Notes under the pieces: generated by a model
Databases searched by the model: none
Told to the model about the DNA's origin: nothing
What the model saw: only the letters and a program-made list of their open reading frames with translations
Part shown: in pieces, positions 1 through 7,519 of the stretch
Layout of the letters: each line of letters opens with the position of its first letter
Numbering within the stretch: position 1 is the stretch's first letter
Assembly (NCBI GenBank): GCA_025996895.1
Contig: BNTW01000030.1
Span: 1-28,911 of the forward strand
Length of the DNA stretch: 28,911 nucleotides
Direction of reading: 5' to 3'
Source: Bacteroidia bacterium
GTDB lineage: Bacteria > Bacteroidota > Bacteroidia > Bacteroidales > Azobacteroidaceae
Made by a program: the position numbers and the translations under genes

Positions 1-59
1 CTTTGCTTTTCGTTTAAATGGGGAGAGATTAACGATAACTTTTCTTTGAGATTTTCCAT
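1..59 (-). CDS. Transposase N-terminus (partial, runs off left edge)
   Basis: The frame starts at ATG 59-57 and covers 19 codons before the edge. It is identical to the frame at 28853-28911. The family is uncertain; the segment SPHLNEKQ recalls the ISAzo13 family. Nothing catalytic is inside the window. Confidence 0.5.
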   Translation of the reverse strand, partial: MENLKEKLSLISPHLNEKQ

Positions 60-127
60 GACGCAAAGTTAGCTATAATTTTTGATACTAACACTATAAA
101 TGTAAAATTAATTTACGGACATTTCCT
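1..127 (-). mobile_element. End of an insertion sequence (left copy, partial)
   Basis: These 127 bases are the exact reverse complement of 28785-28911, so both window ends enter the same IS. On the minus strand there is a TAACTTTG promoter box (71-64) and an ATG at 59-57. It opens a frame beginning MENLKEKLSLISPHLNEKQ that runs off the left edge. The N-terminus resembles ISAzo13-family transposases from memory, which is weak evidence on 19 residues. The ATG lies only 4 nt beyond the promoter box, so the transcript would be nearly leaderless. The outer IS boundary is set at 127/128, where the two copies diverge. Confidence 0.85.
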
Positions 128-147
128 AAGATGAAATTTTGAACGAA

Positions 148-219
148 CTATTGAGGAATAATAAAGGTAATAAACCGTAATTTATTCCGCTGTTCCTTGT
201 CGCTGATAATGTTTGCCAT
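148..219 (-). pseudogene. Possible remnant of a DUF3791-family gene start
   Basis: A short minus-strand frame of 23 codons begins MANIISDKEQRNKLRF and ends FIIPQ followed by TAG at 150-148. This start resembles, from memory, Bacteroidetes DUF3791 proteins, which are roughly 70-80 residues long and often sit beside DUF3990 toxin-like genes. The rest of the gene is missing: after the stop only about 20 bases remain before the IS boundary. A TAACTTTG promoter box sits about 130 nt upstream (356-349). The frame is very short and the assignment is tentative. Confidence 0.3.
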
Positions 220-348
220 ATTATAATTCGTTTGTAAAATTGTTGTCAAATAGCGTAATGCTATTTTTATATATCTTATTTTCAGTGCTTTACGCACACA
301 TTTCTTTTTTTATTTCATTTGCAAAAAAATATATTTAAAATTTGGGAG

Positions 349-356
349 CAAAGTTA
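349..356 (-). promoter_or_regulatory. Bacteroidetes -7 box, minus strand
   Basis: TAACTTTG reads on the minus strand and matches the TAnnTTTG consensus. It points leftward toward the possible DUF3791 remnant. No well-spaced TTG is seen upstream, so this is a moderate call. Confidence 0.4.
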
Positions 357-474
357 GCATAAAATCTTCAGATTCCACACAAACGCATAAAAATTGGCGG
401 GACTATCGGTCTCGCCAATCTGTCCAATCGATAGTTTTCTTATATTTGCAGTAGAAACATAAACAAATAAAGAT

Positions 475-1371
475 ATGAAAACATCAGGATTAGACGTGCA
501 CAAAGATAGTATATTTTGTGCGATTTGCGACGGGAAAAGTTATTCAGGGGTAAAAGAATTTACAACGACGAGTGTTTCGATTCGTTCTCTTGGCCAATAT
601 TTGAGGTCGGAAAAAGTGAAAAGAGTTGCTATGGAAAGTACCTCGACTTACTGGGTTCCCATCTGGGATATTCTGTATGAAATGGAGTTTGAATTGAAGT
701 TGGTTAATCCGCTTCATATCAAGCAGCTGCCGGGCAGAAAGAGCGATGCCAAAGACGCTCAATGGATAGCGGAGTTGCTGTTTAAGAATATGTTGCGAGG
801 CAGTTTGGTACCAAGTCCATTGATACAGGAATTGCGAACTTACACACGAGAGTACCGCAATTTGGTCAATCAGCGGACAAAGGTTTTAACGCAAATGGAC
901 AGGCTTCTGGTCATGTGCGGCATCCGTTTAAGCAGTTGCATCAGCAACATTGACTCCAAGAGCTTTATCTTGGTTGTTGAAGCGTTAATACGCGGAGAAA
1001 CCGACCCTGAGAAATTAGTTAAACTGGTTTATGGCAATCGCAGGAACAAGGAATCAGGGAAACTCAAGGAGAGCCTGACCGGGCAGATGAAAGCCCATCA
1101 CCGGCTAAAGTTGATGACCTGCAAACAGCAGTTCGATTTGATTGAACAACAAATTGCATTATATCTTTCGGAGATGCAAAAACTTTGCGATACGCATTTT
1201 AAGGAAGATATTGACAACCTGACCACCCTGCCGGGCGTAAGCCTGATATCGGCCATGATTATCATAGCCGAAACAGGAGGAGATATGAGTGCCTTTGAGA
1301 CGAGCGGAAAATTTACCGGATGGACGGAATATGAACTTTTGCTCATAATTACCTACTATTCAATATCTTAA
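475..1371 (+). pseudogene. IS110-family transposase, 3'-truncated
   Basis: The product is a DEDD-type IS110 recombinase. It starts MKTSGLDVHKDSIFCAI, the typical first catalytic Asp region, and carries MESTSTYWVPIWDIL and KSDAKDAQWIAELL motifs. The C-terminal helix-hairpin region TLPGVSLISAMIIIAETGGD is also present. The IS110 match runs through SGKFTGWT (to about base 1326), then changes to an unrelated tail EYELLLIITYYSIS. About 100 residues are therefore missing, including the end of the Transposase_20 domain with its conserved serine. The copy is almost certainly inactive. A promoter box TATATTTG at 441-448 lies just upstream. The right IS end is not recognisable. Confidence 0.9.
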
Positions 1372-1527
1372 AAAGAACAATTACGTTACAGGTTACGATT
1401 TAGCGAAAAACATTTTTGCCTGTTTTTGGCTGCCGTTGACCGGCTTTTGTCTGCATGTAATCTGGGTTCAAAATTACAACTCTTTTTTGAAATAACAAAA
1501 TCATTGAATATTAATTTTTTACAGTGA

Positions 1528-1575
1528 GTGCAAGGTGCAAGCGCATATTTATATATATGCGCTTGCACCTTGCAC
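1528..1575. repeat. 48-bp perfect palindrome
   Basis: The 21-bp arms GTGCAAGGTGCAAGCGCATAT (1528-1548) and its exact complement (1555-1575) surround a 6-nt loop. Each arm contains a small tandem repeat (GTGCAAG twice). It lies 6 bp beyond the helicase stop codon. There is no T-tract on either strand, so it is not a classical intrinsic terminator. It could still act as a 3'-end stabiliser or transcription barrier, or be a MITE/REP-type repeat. Confidence 0.8.
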
Positions 1576-1581
1576 CTCAAA

Positions 1582-3013
1582 CTATATCAAATTCCTTTTG
1601 TTTTTTTCATGATACCACATACCTTCTTTGGGAGCATTAGGCAATTTACTGAGACGCTTTTGAATATATCGAATGTGTATCATGGTCAAGCAATTATTTG
1701 TATTCTCCATGTGTTCTGTAAACCGGTAATATGCTGAAATGGGTTTGTGTCTGTTAGAAAGCGCTATTGACAAATAACTTTCAAAAAGAAATAATTCTTT
1801 TATTTCTTTTGTAAGTTCAATCAGTTCCATTCCTTTCATTTCTTCAGGAAGATGTACTTTGCGGATAATTTCATCTTGATTAATAGCCGCAACGGTTATT
1901 TCATTGTTTTTGCGGCGTTTTCGTTTTTTCTTTCCTTCAAGTGTCCAAACCCTGTCCTGTTGGCAGAAGCCATGCTCTAACCAAAGACCGGCGTTATCCA
2001 AAATGATTCCTTCCGATTTGTTTTCAGCTGGACGCATACAACGCCCCACCTGTTGCAGATACAATCCCAATGATTGGGTTGGACGTGCCAATTGAACCGC
2101 TTCGCAGTCGGGAACATCAAAGCCTTCCGAAACAATATCCACGTTGCTTAAAACCTTAATACGTCCTTCTCTAAATAATTGCAATAGATGTTCGCGTTCT
2201 TTTTTAGGAGTATTAGCATCAATATGTTCTGCCTGAATACCTGTCCTGCGGTAGTTTTCTACAATCTGTTTGCTGTGTTCTATATTCACAGCAAAAACAA
2301 TTATTTTTTTGCCGTTCGCCTTTCTTTGATAGCTTTCGACCAAGTCAGCCATCAGGTTTTCGTTTTGCATCAATTCTCCCAATTCATCTTGGGCATAATC
2401 ATTCATTTTAATTTTTATTGAAGATAAATCCGGCGTTATGCCAACTATGTGTCTTACTTTTACAAGATAACCCGCTTTGACAAATTCGCTCAACTGTCCG
2501 GTAGAAATTAACGTGTCAAACAAATCGGAAAATCCTTCTCCATTCATGCGAATAGGAGTCGCTGTTACTCCCAAGAAGCGGGCTTCAGGATATATATCCC
2601 ACAGTTTTTTGTATGTTGCTGCTTTTGCATGATGACATTCATCTATGATAACAATATCAGCTTGAGGATAATCGCGTTTGGATAGTCGCAACCTGTACCT
2701 CTTTCTCCATATCCGGTTGAATCGTGCCTGAAATAATCCCAACTGCTACCTGAAAGTGAGACAGGCGCTCAGCAATCTGTTCCACCAATTCTTTACGATG
2801 TACGACAATCAATACTTTTTTCTCTTTCAAGCGTGCACGTCGAACAATTTCGGAGAAAACGGTAGTTTTCCCCGTACCAGTCGGCATCTGAAAAAGAACA
2901 TTCATCCGGTTTTGTGTACGAGGATTCCAAGCATCAAAAATTGCTCGAATACCTTCATTCTGATATGGACGTAAAGAAACCAATTTTTTATAACTTGTTT
3001 TTGAATAAATCAA
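1582..3013 (-). pseudogene. SF2 DEAD/DEAH-type helicase, frameshifted
   Basis: Two minus-strand frames make one SSL2-like (COG1061) helicase. The N-part, 3013 to about 2675, has MPTGTGKT (Walker A, residues 43-50) and VLIVVHRKELVEQI. The C-part, about 2685 to 1582, has VIIDECHH (motif II), VTATPIR (motif III) and QQVGRCMRP (motif VI). They join at base 2675-2685, a single copy of CTATCCAAACG. Restoring a second adjacent copy of this 11-mer gives VATIQTLSKRDYPQAD in one frame and a 480-residue protein. An 11-bp tandem repeat seems to have collapsed to one copy. The start overlaps the metallophosphoesterase stop by 4 nt, so it is the last gene of the operon. As sequenced it would yield a 118-residue N-fragment. 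Reversible slippage or an assembly error is possible. Confidence 0.85.
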
Positions 3014-3774
3014 ACTTCAAAACAAGCATCCGCTTTGAACGAATGATGTTCCCCATGATGAACATAACCTAACTGATTGCACAGTAACCGTGTTTTCCCA
3101 ATTAGAGCCTTTCCTCCATTATAGTGCGTATGCCCGAATATCCAATAATCGGCAAGGCTGTGTTCGACAAAATCGTCCATACGGACAACGAAAGCGGAAT
3201 TAATCGTACTTTCGATAAATCTTGGGTCGCGAAATCTATCTGTCGGGCAGTGATGAGTAACGATTATCTTGTTCTTTGCCAAAGATTGGCTTAACGATTC
3301 TTTCAGCCAAGCAAAACAAAGTTGATGGATTACTTCATAATCCTGTGAAGTAAAACGGCGATTGTCATATATAATTCGATGGCAATCTGCTACACCCATT
3401 TGTACCGGCATCAGCTGTGCAATATCAATGGCACACCAAAGCGTTGTGAAAAATAATTCCGTTTGACCTGCTATTATGCTTTTATTGTTCAGGTAACGGA
3501 CATTGGGACGCAGAAAATATTCAAAATTAACAAGACTGTCGGAAAGTTCCGTTTCATTGTAATATTCATGATTTCCGGGAATGATGTAGGTTTCCTGAAA
3601 GTTGTCTGCACACCAGTCAAAGAACGGATGTTGCTCCAAACTGTTTTTTCCAAACAAGATAATATCCCCGGCTAAAACAAGGATGTCGCCAAACACAGGC
3701 ATGGGACTTTCCTGCAAATAGAGCGTATTTGCCTTGAACTCCAAATGTAAATCGGAAGCGTATTGTATGCGCAT
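3010..3774 (-). CDS. Calcineurin-like metallophosphoesterase
   Basis: A 254-residue protein with the full metallophosphoesterase metal-site set: SDLHLE (D8, H10), AGDI (D37), GNHEYY (67-72), VTHH (182-185) and GHTHYN (214-219). It is predicted to hydrolyse phosphomono- or diesters with two metal ions; the substrate is unknown. There is no signal peptide, so it is cytoplasmic. It lies 3 nt after the nucleotidyltransferase gene and overlaps the helicase start by 4 nt, which implies translational coupling. Similar stand-alone phosphoesterases occur in phage and mobile-element operons, where they may act on nucleic acids or nucleotides; that role is inferred here. Confidence 0.88.
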   Translation of the reverse strand: MRIQYASDLHLEFKANTLYLQESPMPVFGDILVLAGDIILFGKNSLEQHPFFDWCADNFQETYIIPGNHEYYNETELSDSLVNFEYFLRPNVRYLNNKSIIAGQTELFFTTLWCAIDIAQLMPVQMGVADCHRIIYDNRRFTSQDYEVIHQLCFAWLKESLSQSLAKNKIIVTHHCPTDRFRDPRFIESTINSAFVVRMDDFVEHSLADYWIFGHTHYNGGKALIGKTRLLCNQLGYVHHGEHHSFKADACFEV

Positions 3775-3777
3775 AAG

Positions 3778-4554
3778 TTATAATTGAAATAGATTTTCTG
3801 TTTTTTGAACAAAATCCTGCATAGGAACTTCTACTACTCCCATCGCTTTGGCAATAGCTTTTGTACTGATGGGATCAGCCTGAAGTTCTGCAAGAAAATC
3901 TGTCAAAGTAGCTTTGATGTCATCCGATACATCATAGCGTTCTTCTCCTGAAAACAGGAATGAAAGCCGGTATATGTCTTTCTTGTGCTTGTCAATATCG
4001 TCCTGATGCACCTGTTGCCCTTCTTCCTTTCGTTTTTTATTGTTCAAATAAGCCTTAGCTTTCAGCACAATCAAGGCATCTTTGTCAAGTACTTGGATTC
4101 CTTCAATTTCCCGCGAGTGTTCAACGGCATAATGATAATAATCATCGTCCATCAGTATCGCTGAAAAACTGGATAAATATTCTTCTTCCATGTTGAAGTG
4201 TATAATGTGAACGCTTTCAGGCATTTGAATTCCATCTGGGACTCTTGAAAACAACTCTATGTACGCAGGAAAGGAAACATCTGTTGGCTCAATAAAACGG
4301 AAAAAACTTCGTTTCATTCCATCTTTTGTATCTATTTGGCACACTTTATAACCACCTGCCTTTATGAATGTCCAAAATTGCCGGACATATTCCGTATTGG
4401 TGGCTTCACAAACGACAATCATGTCAATATCCTTTGTTGCCCGTCCCTGCAAATCGGCATCTTCCAGATTCAGATTGCAGGCAGTTCCGCCAATTATCAC
4501 ATAGTTGGCGTTAAATTCACCCAAATATTCCCTTATTTTATCAATTCCTACCAT
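3778..4554 (-). CDS. Nucleotidyltransferase, AbiEii/COG4849-like
   Basis: A 258-residue protein with a polymerase-beta-type nucleotidyltransferase core near the N-terminus: YVIIGGTACN (18-27) followed by GRATKDIDMIVV (37-48), giving the DxD pair D42/D44. The rest is mostly helical with a Lys-rich segment near residues 170-190 (YLNNKKRKEE). Proteins of this type include AbiEii-like toxins and predicted nucleotidyltransferases paired with a winged-helix partner. Its start overlaps the upstream regulator gene by 7 nt, matching the antitoxin-then-toxin order of AbiE systems. Whether it transfers nucleotides to tRNA or another substrate cannot be told. Confidence 0.8.
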   Translation of the reverse strand: MVGIDKIREYLGEFNANYVIIGGTACNLNLEDADLQGRATKDIDMIVVCEATNTEYVRQFWTFIKAGGYKVCQIDTKDGMKRSFFRFIEPTDVSFPAYIELFSRVPDGIQMPESVHIIHFNMEEEYLSSFSAILMDDDYYHYAVEHSREIEGIQVLDKDALIVLKAKAYLNNKKRKEEGQQVHQDDIDKHKKDIYRLSFLFSGEERYDVSDDIKATLTDFLAELQADPISTKAIAKAMGVVEVPMQDFVQKTENLFQL

Positions 4555-5546
4555 ACCATTTTATTTATCATTTCTGTTATTTCTTTTTTTACCCGCTCAT
4601 CATCCGTATCTTTATAGCAAAGCGATAACGAAAGGCAGTCAATAAATTGCTTATCGGCTAATAATATCGGATTATATTTCCATATTTCCAAGCGGATATT
4701 TCCGTCTTCCGGATGTAGAAATTCCTGCAATTCCTCCTGATGTTCCGAAAAAAAATTCCTGTCAATGGCAAATGAAGACAGTGAAGAATCCGCAATAAAA
4801 GTATAGTGAGCCAATGCGGTATCATAAGAAGCAGAAAGCGAAACGTTTGCCGGAAGATGTTTTTTTTCGATATACCAAATCTTTTGAACCGGCGAAGTCA
4901 TTAACGGCGAAACGCTATCCCACAATTCTCGACCTTTCTTGTTGAAACGCAAAACCTTACTGCGTTCATTTATTTGTTCGACCTCACAAACAGACAATCT
5001 TTGAAGTTCCGCCACCACAACCGATATGGTTTTCTTGGAATAGTTTAATGCTTCTGCTACATCTTTGAACGGTAAACCTTCCAACGAGGCTTTTTGCAGA
5101 TGATACAGGATTAAAAACTGAGCGGAAGGTGAAAGATTTTCTTTTGCTGCAAATTGCTGAATACTACCGCTTTCATTGAGATACATACGCAATGAGGGGA
5201 TATATATCTGTTTGTCTGGAACAACAAAATTCGCTTTGTGGCTAATTAAGGTTCGCCGCCGGATGCTGTCCATTGACTTGAACTGTATAAGTGTCTGCTT
5301 ACCTGTTTGCTTGTTGATTTGGTTGGCAAACTTGACAATTCGCGAAGTGGATAAATCTACTTCGACTGATGGAGTCAGCAATAAAAATTCTTCCCCCTCA
5401 ATTTCTACAAGCAAAAAATTGAAAGTCCCTTTCAGATATTGGGGCAAGCTTTTTACCAATTCATTTGCAGACCCTTTATCCCTGAAATTAAGTCCAATCG
5501 TTTTACCGATATACTCTCCAATCAAACAGTTACCCTTATTTTGCAT
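4548..5546 (-). CDS. Winged-helix regulator, AbiEi-like antitoxin candidate
   Basis: A 332-residue protein. I chose the start at 5546 (MQNKGNCLIGEY) because a longer frame up to 5738 would run through a clear promoter (TAACTTTG at 5577-5570). The N-terminal 110 residues are unrecognised. A winged helix-turn-helix follows at about 145-212 (FKDVAEALNYSKKTISVVV). The last 120 residues are also unassigned. It is the first gene of the four-gene operon and overlaps the nucleotidyltransferase, so it plausibly autoregulates and may neutralise its partner. The DNA-binding domain is confident; the antitoxin role is inferred from order and coupling. Confidence 0.7.
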   Translation of the reverse strand: MQNKGNCLIGEYIGKTIGLNFRDKGSANELVKSLPQYLKGTFNFLLVEIEGEEFLLLTPSVEVDLSTSRIVKFANQINKQTGKQTLIQFKSMDSIRRRTLISHKANFVVPDKQIYIPSLRMYLNESGSIQQFAAKENLSPSAQFLILYHLQKASLEGLPFKDVAEALNYSKKTISVVVAELQRLSVCEVEQINERSKVLRFNKKGRELWDSVSPLMTSPVQKIWYIEKKHLPANVSLSASYDTALAHYTFIADSSLSSFAIDRNFFSEHQEELQEFLHPEDGNIRLEIWKYNPILLADKQFIDCLSLSLCYKDTDDERVKKEITEMINKMVW

Positions 5547-5569
5547 AATTACTATATATAGAAACTGTG

Positions 5570-5600
5570 CAAAGTTAAGGTAATTATATGAGATATACAA
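5570..5600 (-). promoter_or_regulatory. Promoter of the regulator/NTase/MPE/helicase operon
   Basis: On the minus strand TTG (5600-5598) is followed after exactly 20 bp by TAACTTTG (5577-5570), the Bacteroidetes -33/-7 pattern. Transcription would begin near 5563, about 16 nt before the ATG at 5546. Confidence 0.75.
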
Positions 5601-5825
5601 GTCAATTATCAACAATTTATCTTGCGACAAAAAATATTGGGAATTTTTTCGTCTAATCTGCCTGTTTTTACAAACCAATAAAAATATAATATATTGAATA
5701 TAAGCATATTGATATTTCGAAAATATTAATTTCGTCATTTTTTTATCCCAAATTGGGAATTTGAGTTTTTCGGACTACCGACCTTTGCAAAAAAATATTT
5801 GGATATGTCTTTCGCTAAAAAAAGT

Positions 5826-7077
5826 TGACTCACAAAAGAGTTCATTATGCATTTACACACAAAAAAACAACGACAGTATTTTAAAGAAGTGATTAGGTTA
5901 CATTATGAAAAAGGCTATGGAGAAGATCGCATTTCGCGCATTTTACCGATAGGTCATTCTACGGTTTCAAGATGGATTGCTATCTTTGCAGCGGAAAAAG
6001 GTAAAAAAACTGTTCAAATGCACAAGACTAATCCACAAAAACAGCCGTCCACTTCCACCACTCAAGTTAAGGATATCCAATCCCTTCAGGCGGAGGTTTC
6101 CCGTTTGCAGGCACAGCTCAAGCACGAGCGGTTGCGAGCGGATGCATACGATGAGATGATACAAGTGGCAGAGTCCAAGTTCAATATCGCAATAAGAAAA
6201 AAAGCTGGCGTCAAACGGTAGAGAACCTGCATGCAAAGAACGCGAGGGAGTATCCGATAGACGGTCTTTGCAAGCTGTTTGGCGTAAGCAAGCAGGCATA
6301 TTACAAGCATGATGAGCATGCGGTTCTTCTGAAAGTCGCGCAGGAGGAGTTCGTGTTACAGTACATCTATGGCATACGGAAAAAAGATCCCGGCATAGGC
6401 GGAATGAAGCTCTGGTACATGTACCGGAAAGCGTTTGGCGACAACAGTCCGGTAGGTCGCGACCGCTTTGAAGATATCGTTGACAAGTATGGTCTCAAGG
6501 TCAGGACAAGGGTAAGGAAACCCAAGACAACGGACTCCACACACGGTCTGCCGGTCTATCCGAACCTCATCAAGGATTTTATCCCCGATGCACCCAACCG
6601 GTTATGGGTAAGTGATATAACCTATATTACCATTTGGCTGAATGAATACACTTATGTTTTCTGCTATTTGTCGATGATACTGGATGCCTATACGGAAGAA
6701 ATTGTCGGTTGGAGTGTGGGACCTACGCTGGCAACAACCTATCCAATAGAATCTCTCACTAAGGCTTTAAAGCGTATTGAAGGACAGGAGAACATCCATC
6801 TCATCCATCACTCGGACAGGGGCTGTCAGTATGCAAGCCATGAGTATGTATCTATTTTGAAACGGTATGGCATACGCATCAGTATGACAGAGAGTTCAGA
6901 CCCGAAGGACAATGCACAGGCGGAGCGGATCAACAACACGATGAAGAATGAACTTCTCAAGGGAGTTGTCTTCCATAACATTGAAGAAGTAATAACTGCT
7001 GTAACTGTGGCTGTTGACTTTTACAATCAGGAAAGACCGCACATGAGTATTGACATGATGACACCGGCTGACGCATT
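5826..7077 (+). mobile_element. IS3-family element, right end lost
   Basis: The element carries overlapping orfA and orfB. The exact left end is not resolved; TGACTCACAAAAGAG at 5826 is a possible start, but upstream sequence to about 5740 could also belong. On the right, homology of OrfB ends at MTPADA near 7077, about 15 residues before the usual C-terminus. The following sequence belongs to minus-strand genes of the neighbouring element. No terminal inverted repeat pair could be found. It separates the four-gene operon from the integrative-element module. Confidence 0.75.
5847..6221 (+). CDS. IS3-family transposase OrfA
   Basis: A 124-residue protein with an N-terminal helix-turn-helix (GYGEDRISRILPIGHSTVSR, residues about 26-45). 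A leucine-zipper-like coiled coil follows (IQSLQAEVSRLQAQLKHERL, about 78-97). These are the usual DNA-binding and dimerisation parts of OrfA. Near its end the run A AAA AAA G (6197-6204) is a slippery site. A -1 shift there enters the OrfB frame. Confidence 0.9.
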   Translation: MHLHTKKQRQYFKEVIRLHYEKGYGEDRISRILPIGHSTVSRWIAIFAAEKGKKTVQMHKTNPQKQPSTSTTQVKDIQSLQAEVSRLQAQLKHERLRADAYDEMIQVAESKFNIAIRKKAGVKR

Positions 7078-7246
7078 ATCCTGCGACACTCTTTTTTTGT
7101 CATCGTTTCCATGTTTTTATCAGTTAATTGTTGATACCTCGTTGTCAATAAATGAGAAACGGAAACCACAGGAATATTGTACGGCGACAATCTCAATGCC
7201 GTCAATGACCACCCTGTTTGATAACAGATTTCTACACAAATGGTGA
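6203..7246 (+). CDS. IS3-family transposase OrfB (DDE), fused foreign tail
   Basis: OrfB is read after a -1 shift at 6197-6203 and begins SWRQTVENLHAKNAREYPID. It has the HTH_21 segment (GIGGMKLWYMYRKAF) and an rve integrase core with D in WVSDITYI, D in HHSDRGCQY and E in QAERINNTMKNEL. The DDE triad is therefore intact. An internal ATG at 6353 opens the same frame. True IS3 sequence ends at MSIDMMTPADA (about 7077). The last 55 codons read through antisense into neighbouring genes. The protein probably has a substituted C-terminus and doubtful activity, and the IS lacks a recognisable right end. Confidence 0.85.
   Translation, partial: SWRQTVENLHAKNAREYPIDGLCKLFGVSKQAYYKHDEHAVLLKVAQEEFVLQYIYGIRKKDPGIGGMKLWYMYRKAFGDNSPVGRDRFEDIVDKYGLKVRTRVRKPKTTDSTHGLPVYPNLIKDFIPDAPNRLWVSDITYITIWLNEYTYVFCYLSMILDAYTEEIVGWSVGPTLATTYPIESLTKALKRIEGQENIHLIHHSDRGCQYASHEYVSILKRYGIRISMTESSDPKDNAQAERINNTMKNELLKGVVFHNIEEVITAVTVAVDFYNQERPHMSIDMMTPADALSCDTLFLSSFPCFYQLIVDTSLSINEKRKPQEYCTATISMPSMTTLFDNRFLHKW
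7078..7112 (-). pseudogene. First codons of a gene cut by the IS3 element
   Basis: An ATG at 7112-7110, 7 nt downstream of the preceding gene's stop, opens METMTKKECRRIM. Beyond that the frame runs into antisense IS3 sequence. It looks like the start of the next gene in the minus-strand operon, lost when the IS arrived. Too little remains to identify it. Confidence 0.35.
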
Positions 7247-7485
7247 TAATCATCGTCAAACAAAGGGTATCCTTTATAGTTTCTGCTTTCAAGCAGTTTG
7301 TCGGCAATGTATAGTTGTTTTTCCGTCAATGTTTCACTGTCATCGCTTGGAACAATACGACCTGAACGATTAACGGCATTTGTCATATTATCACTTGCAA
7401 AAAGTTTGTTCGCAAAATTCCGTTCCATATTTCGCTGTATTATTTTTTCCTGTTGGACTGCTTTTTTTAAATTCCTGTAATCCAT
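7120..7485 (-). CDS. Hypothetical mobile-element protein, 121 aa
   Basis: I do not recognise a family. The protein is hydrophilic with a basic, helical N-terminus (MDYRNLKKAVQQEKIIQRN). A middle segment TLTEKQLYIADKLLESRNY resembles the helical segments of small conjugative-element proteins. There is no signal peptide or membrane span. It follows the PcfJ gene by 34 bp in the same direction and is probably co-transcribed. Confidence 0.6.
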   Translation of the reverse strand: MDYRNLKKAVQQEKIIQRNMERNFANKLFASDNMTNAVNRSGRIVPSDDSETLTEKQLYIADKLLESRNYKGYPLFDDDYHHLCRNLLSNRVVIDGIEIVAVQYSCGFRFSFIDNEVSTIN

Positions 7486-7519
7486 TATTTTTCCTCCTCG
7501 TTTTTATTATTTATAATTA

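Larger units (their letters stand above)
128..474. other. AT-rich flank with structured segment 5' of IS110 ORF
   Basis: This stretch of about 350 bp has no long gene. The left part holds the short minus-strand remnant and its promoter box. The right part has a hairpin at 393-419: ATTGGCG-G-GAC pairs with GTC-T-CGCCAAT, giving 11 pairs including one G-U, around the loop TATCG. The sequence ACTATCG (402-408), spanning that loop, is complementary to CGATAGT at 429-435, allowing a pseudoknot or alternative fold. A TATATTTG promoter box follows at 441-448. In IS110 elements the non-coding end next to the recombinase encodes the bridge RNA, so this is where one would look for it. Confidence 0.45.

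Noticed and set aside
1..127. Terminal inverted repeats of a 28.9-kb transposon
   Set aside because: The ends contain the beginning of a transposase gene reading outward and cut off at the window edge. Two separate IS copies explain this better than one giant element.
1528..1575. Rho-independent terminator
   Set aside because: Neither strand has a T-tract after the stem.
1386..1580. 64-codon minus-strand frame downstream of the helicase
   Set aside because: It runs through the 48-bp palindrome, has no recognisable motif and no promoter. It is likely spurious.
4548..5738. Longer version of the winged-helix regulator starting at 5738
   Set aside because: The extra 64 codons run through a TTG-N20-TAACTTTG promoter and AT-rich intergenic sequence. 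The start at 5546 fits the transcript.
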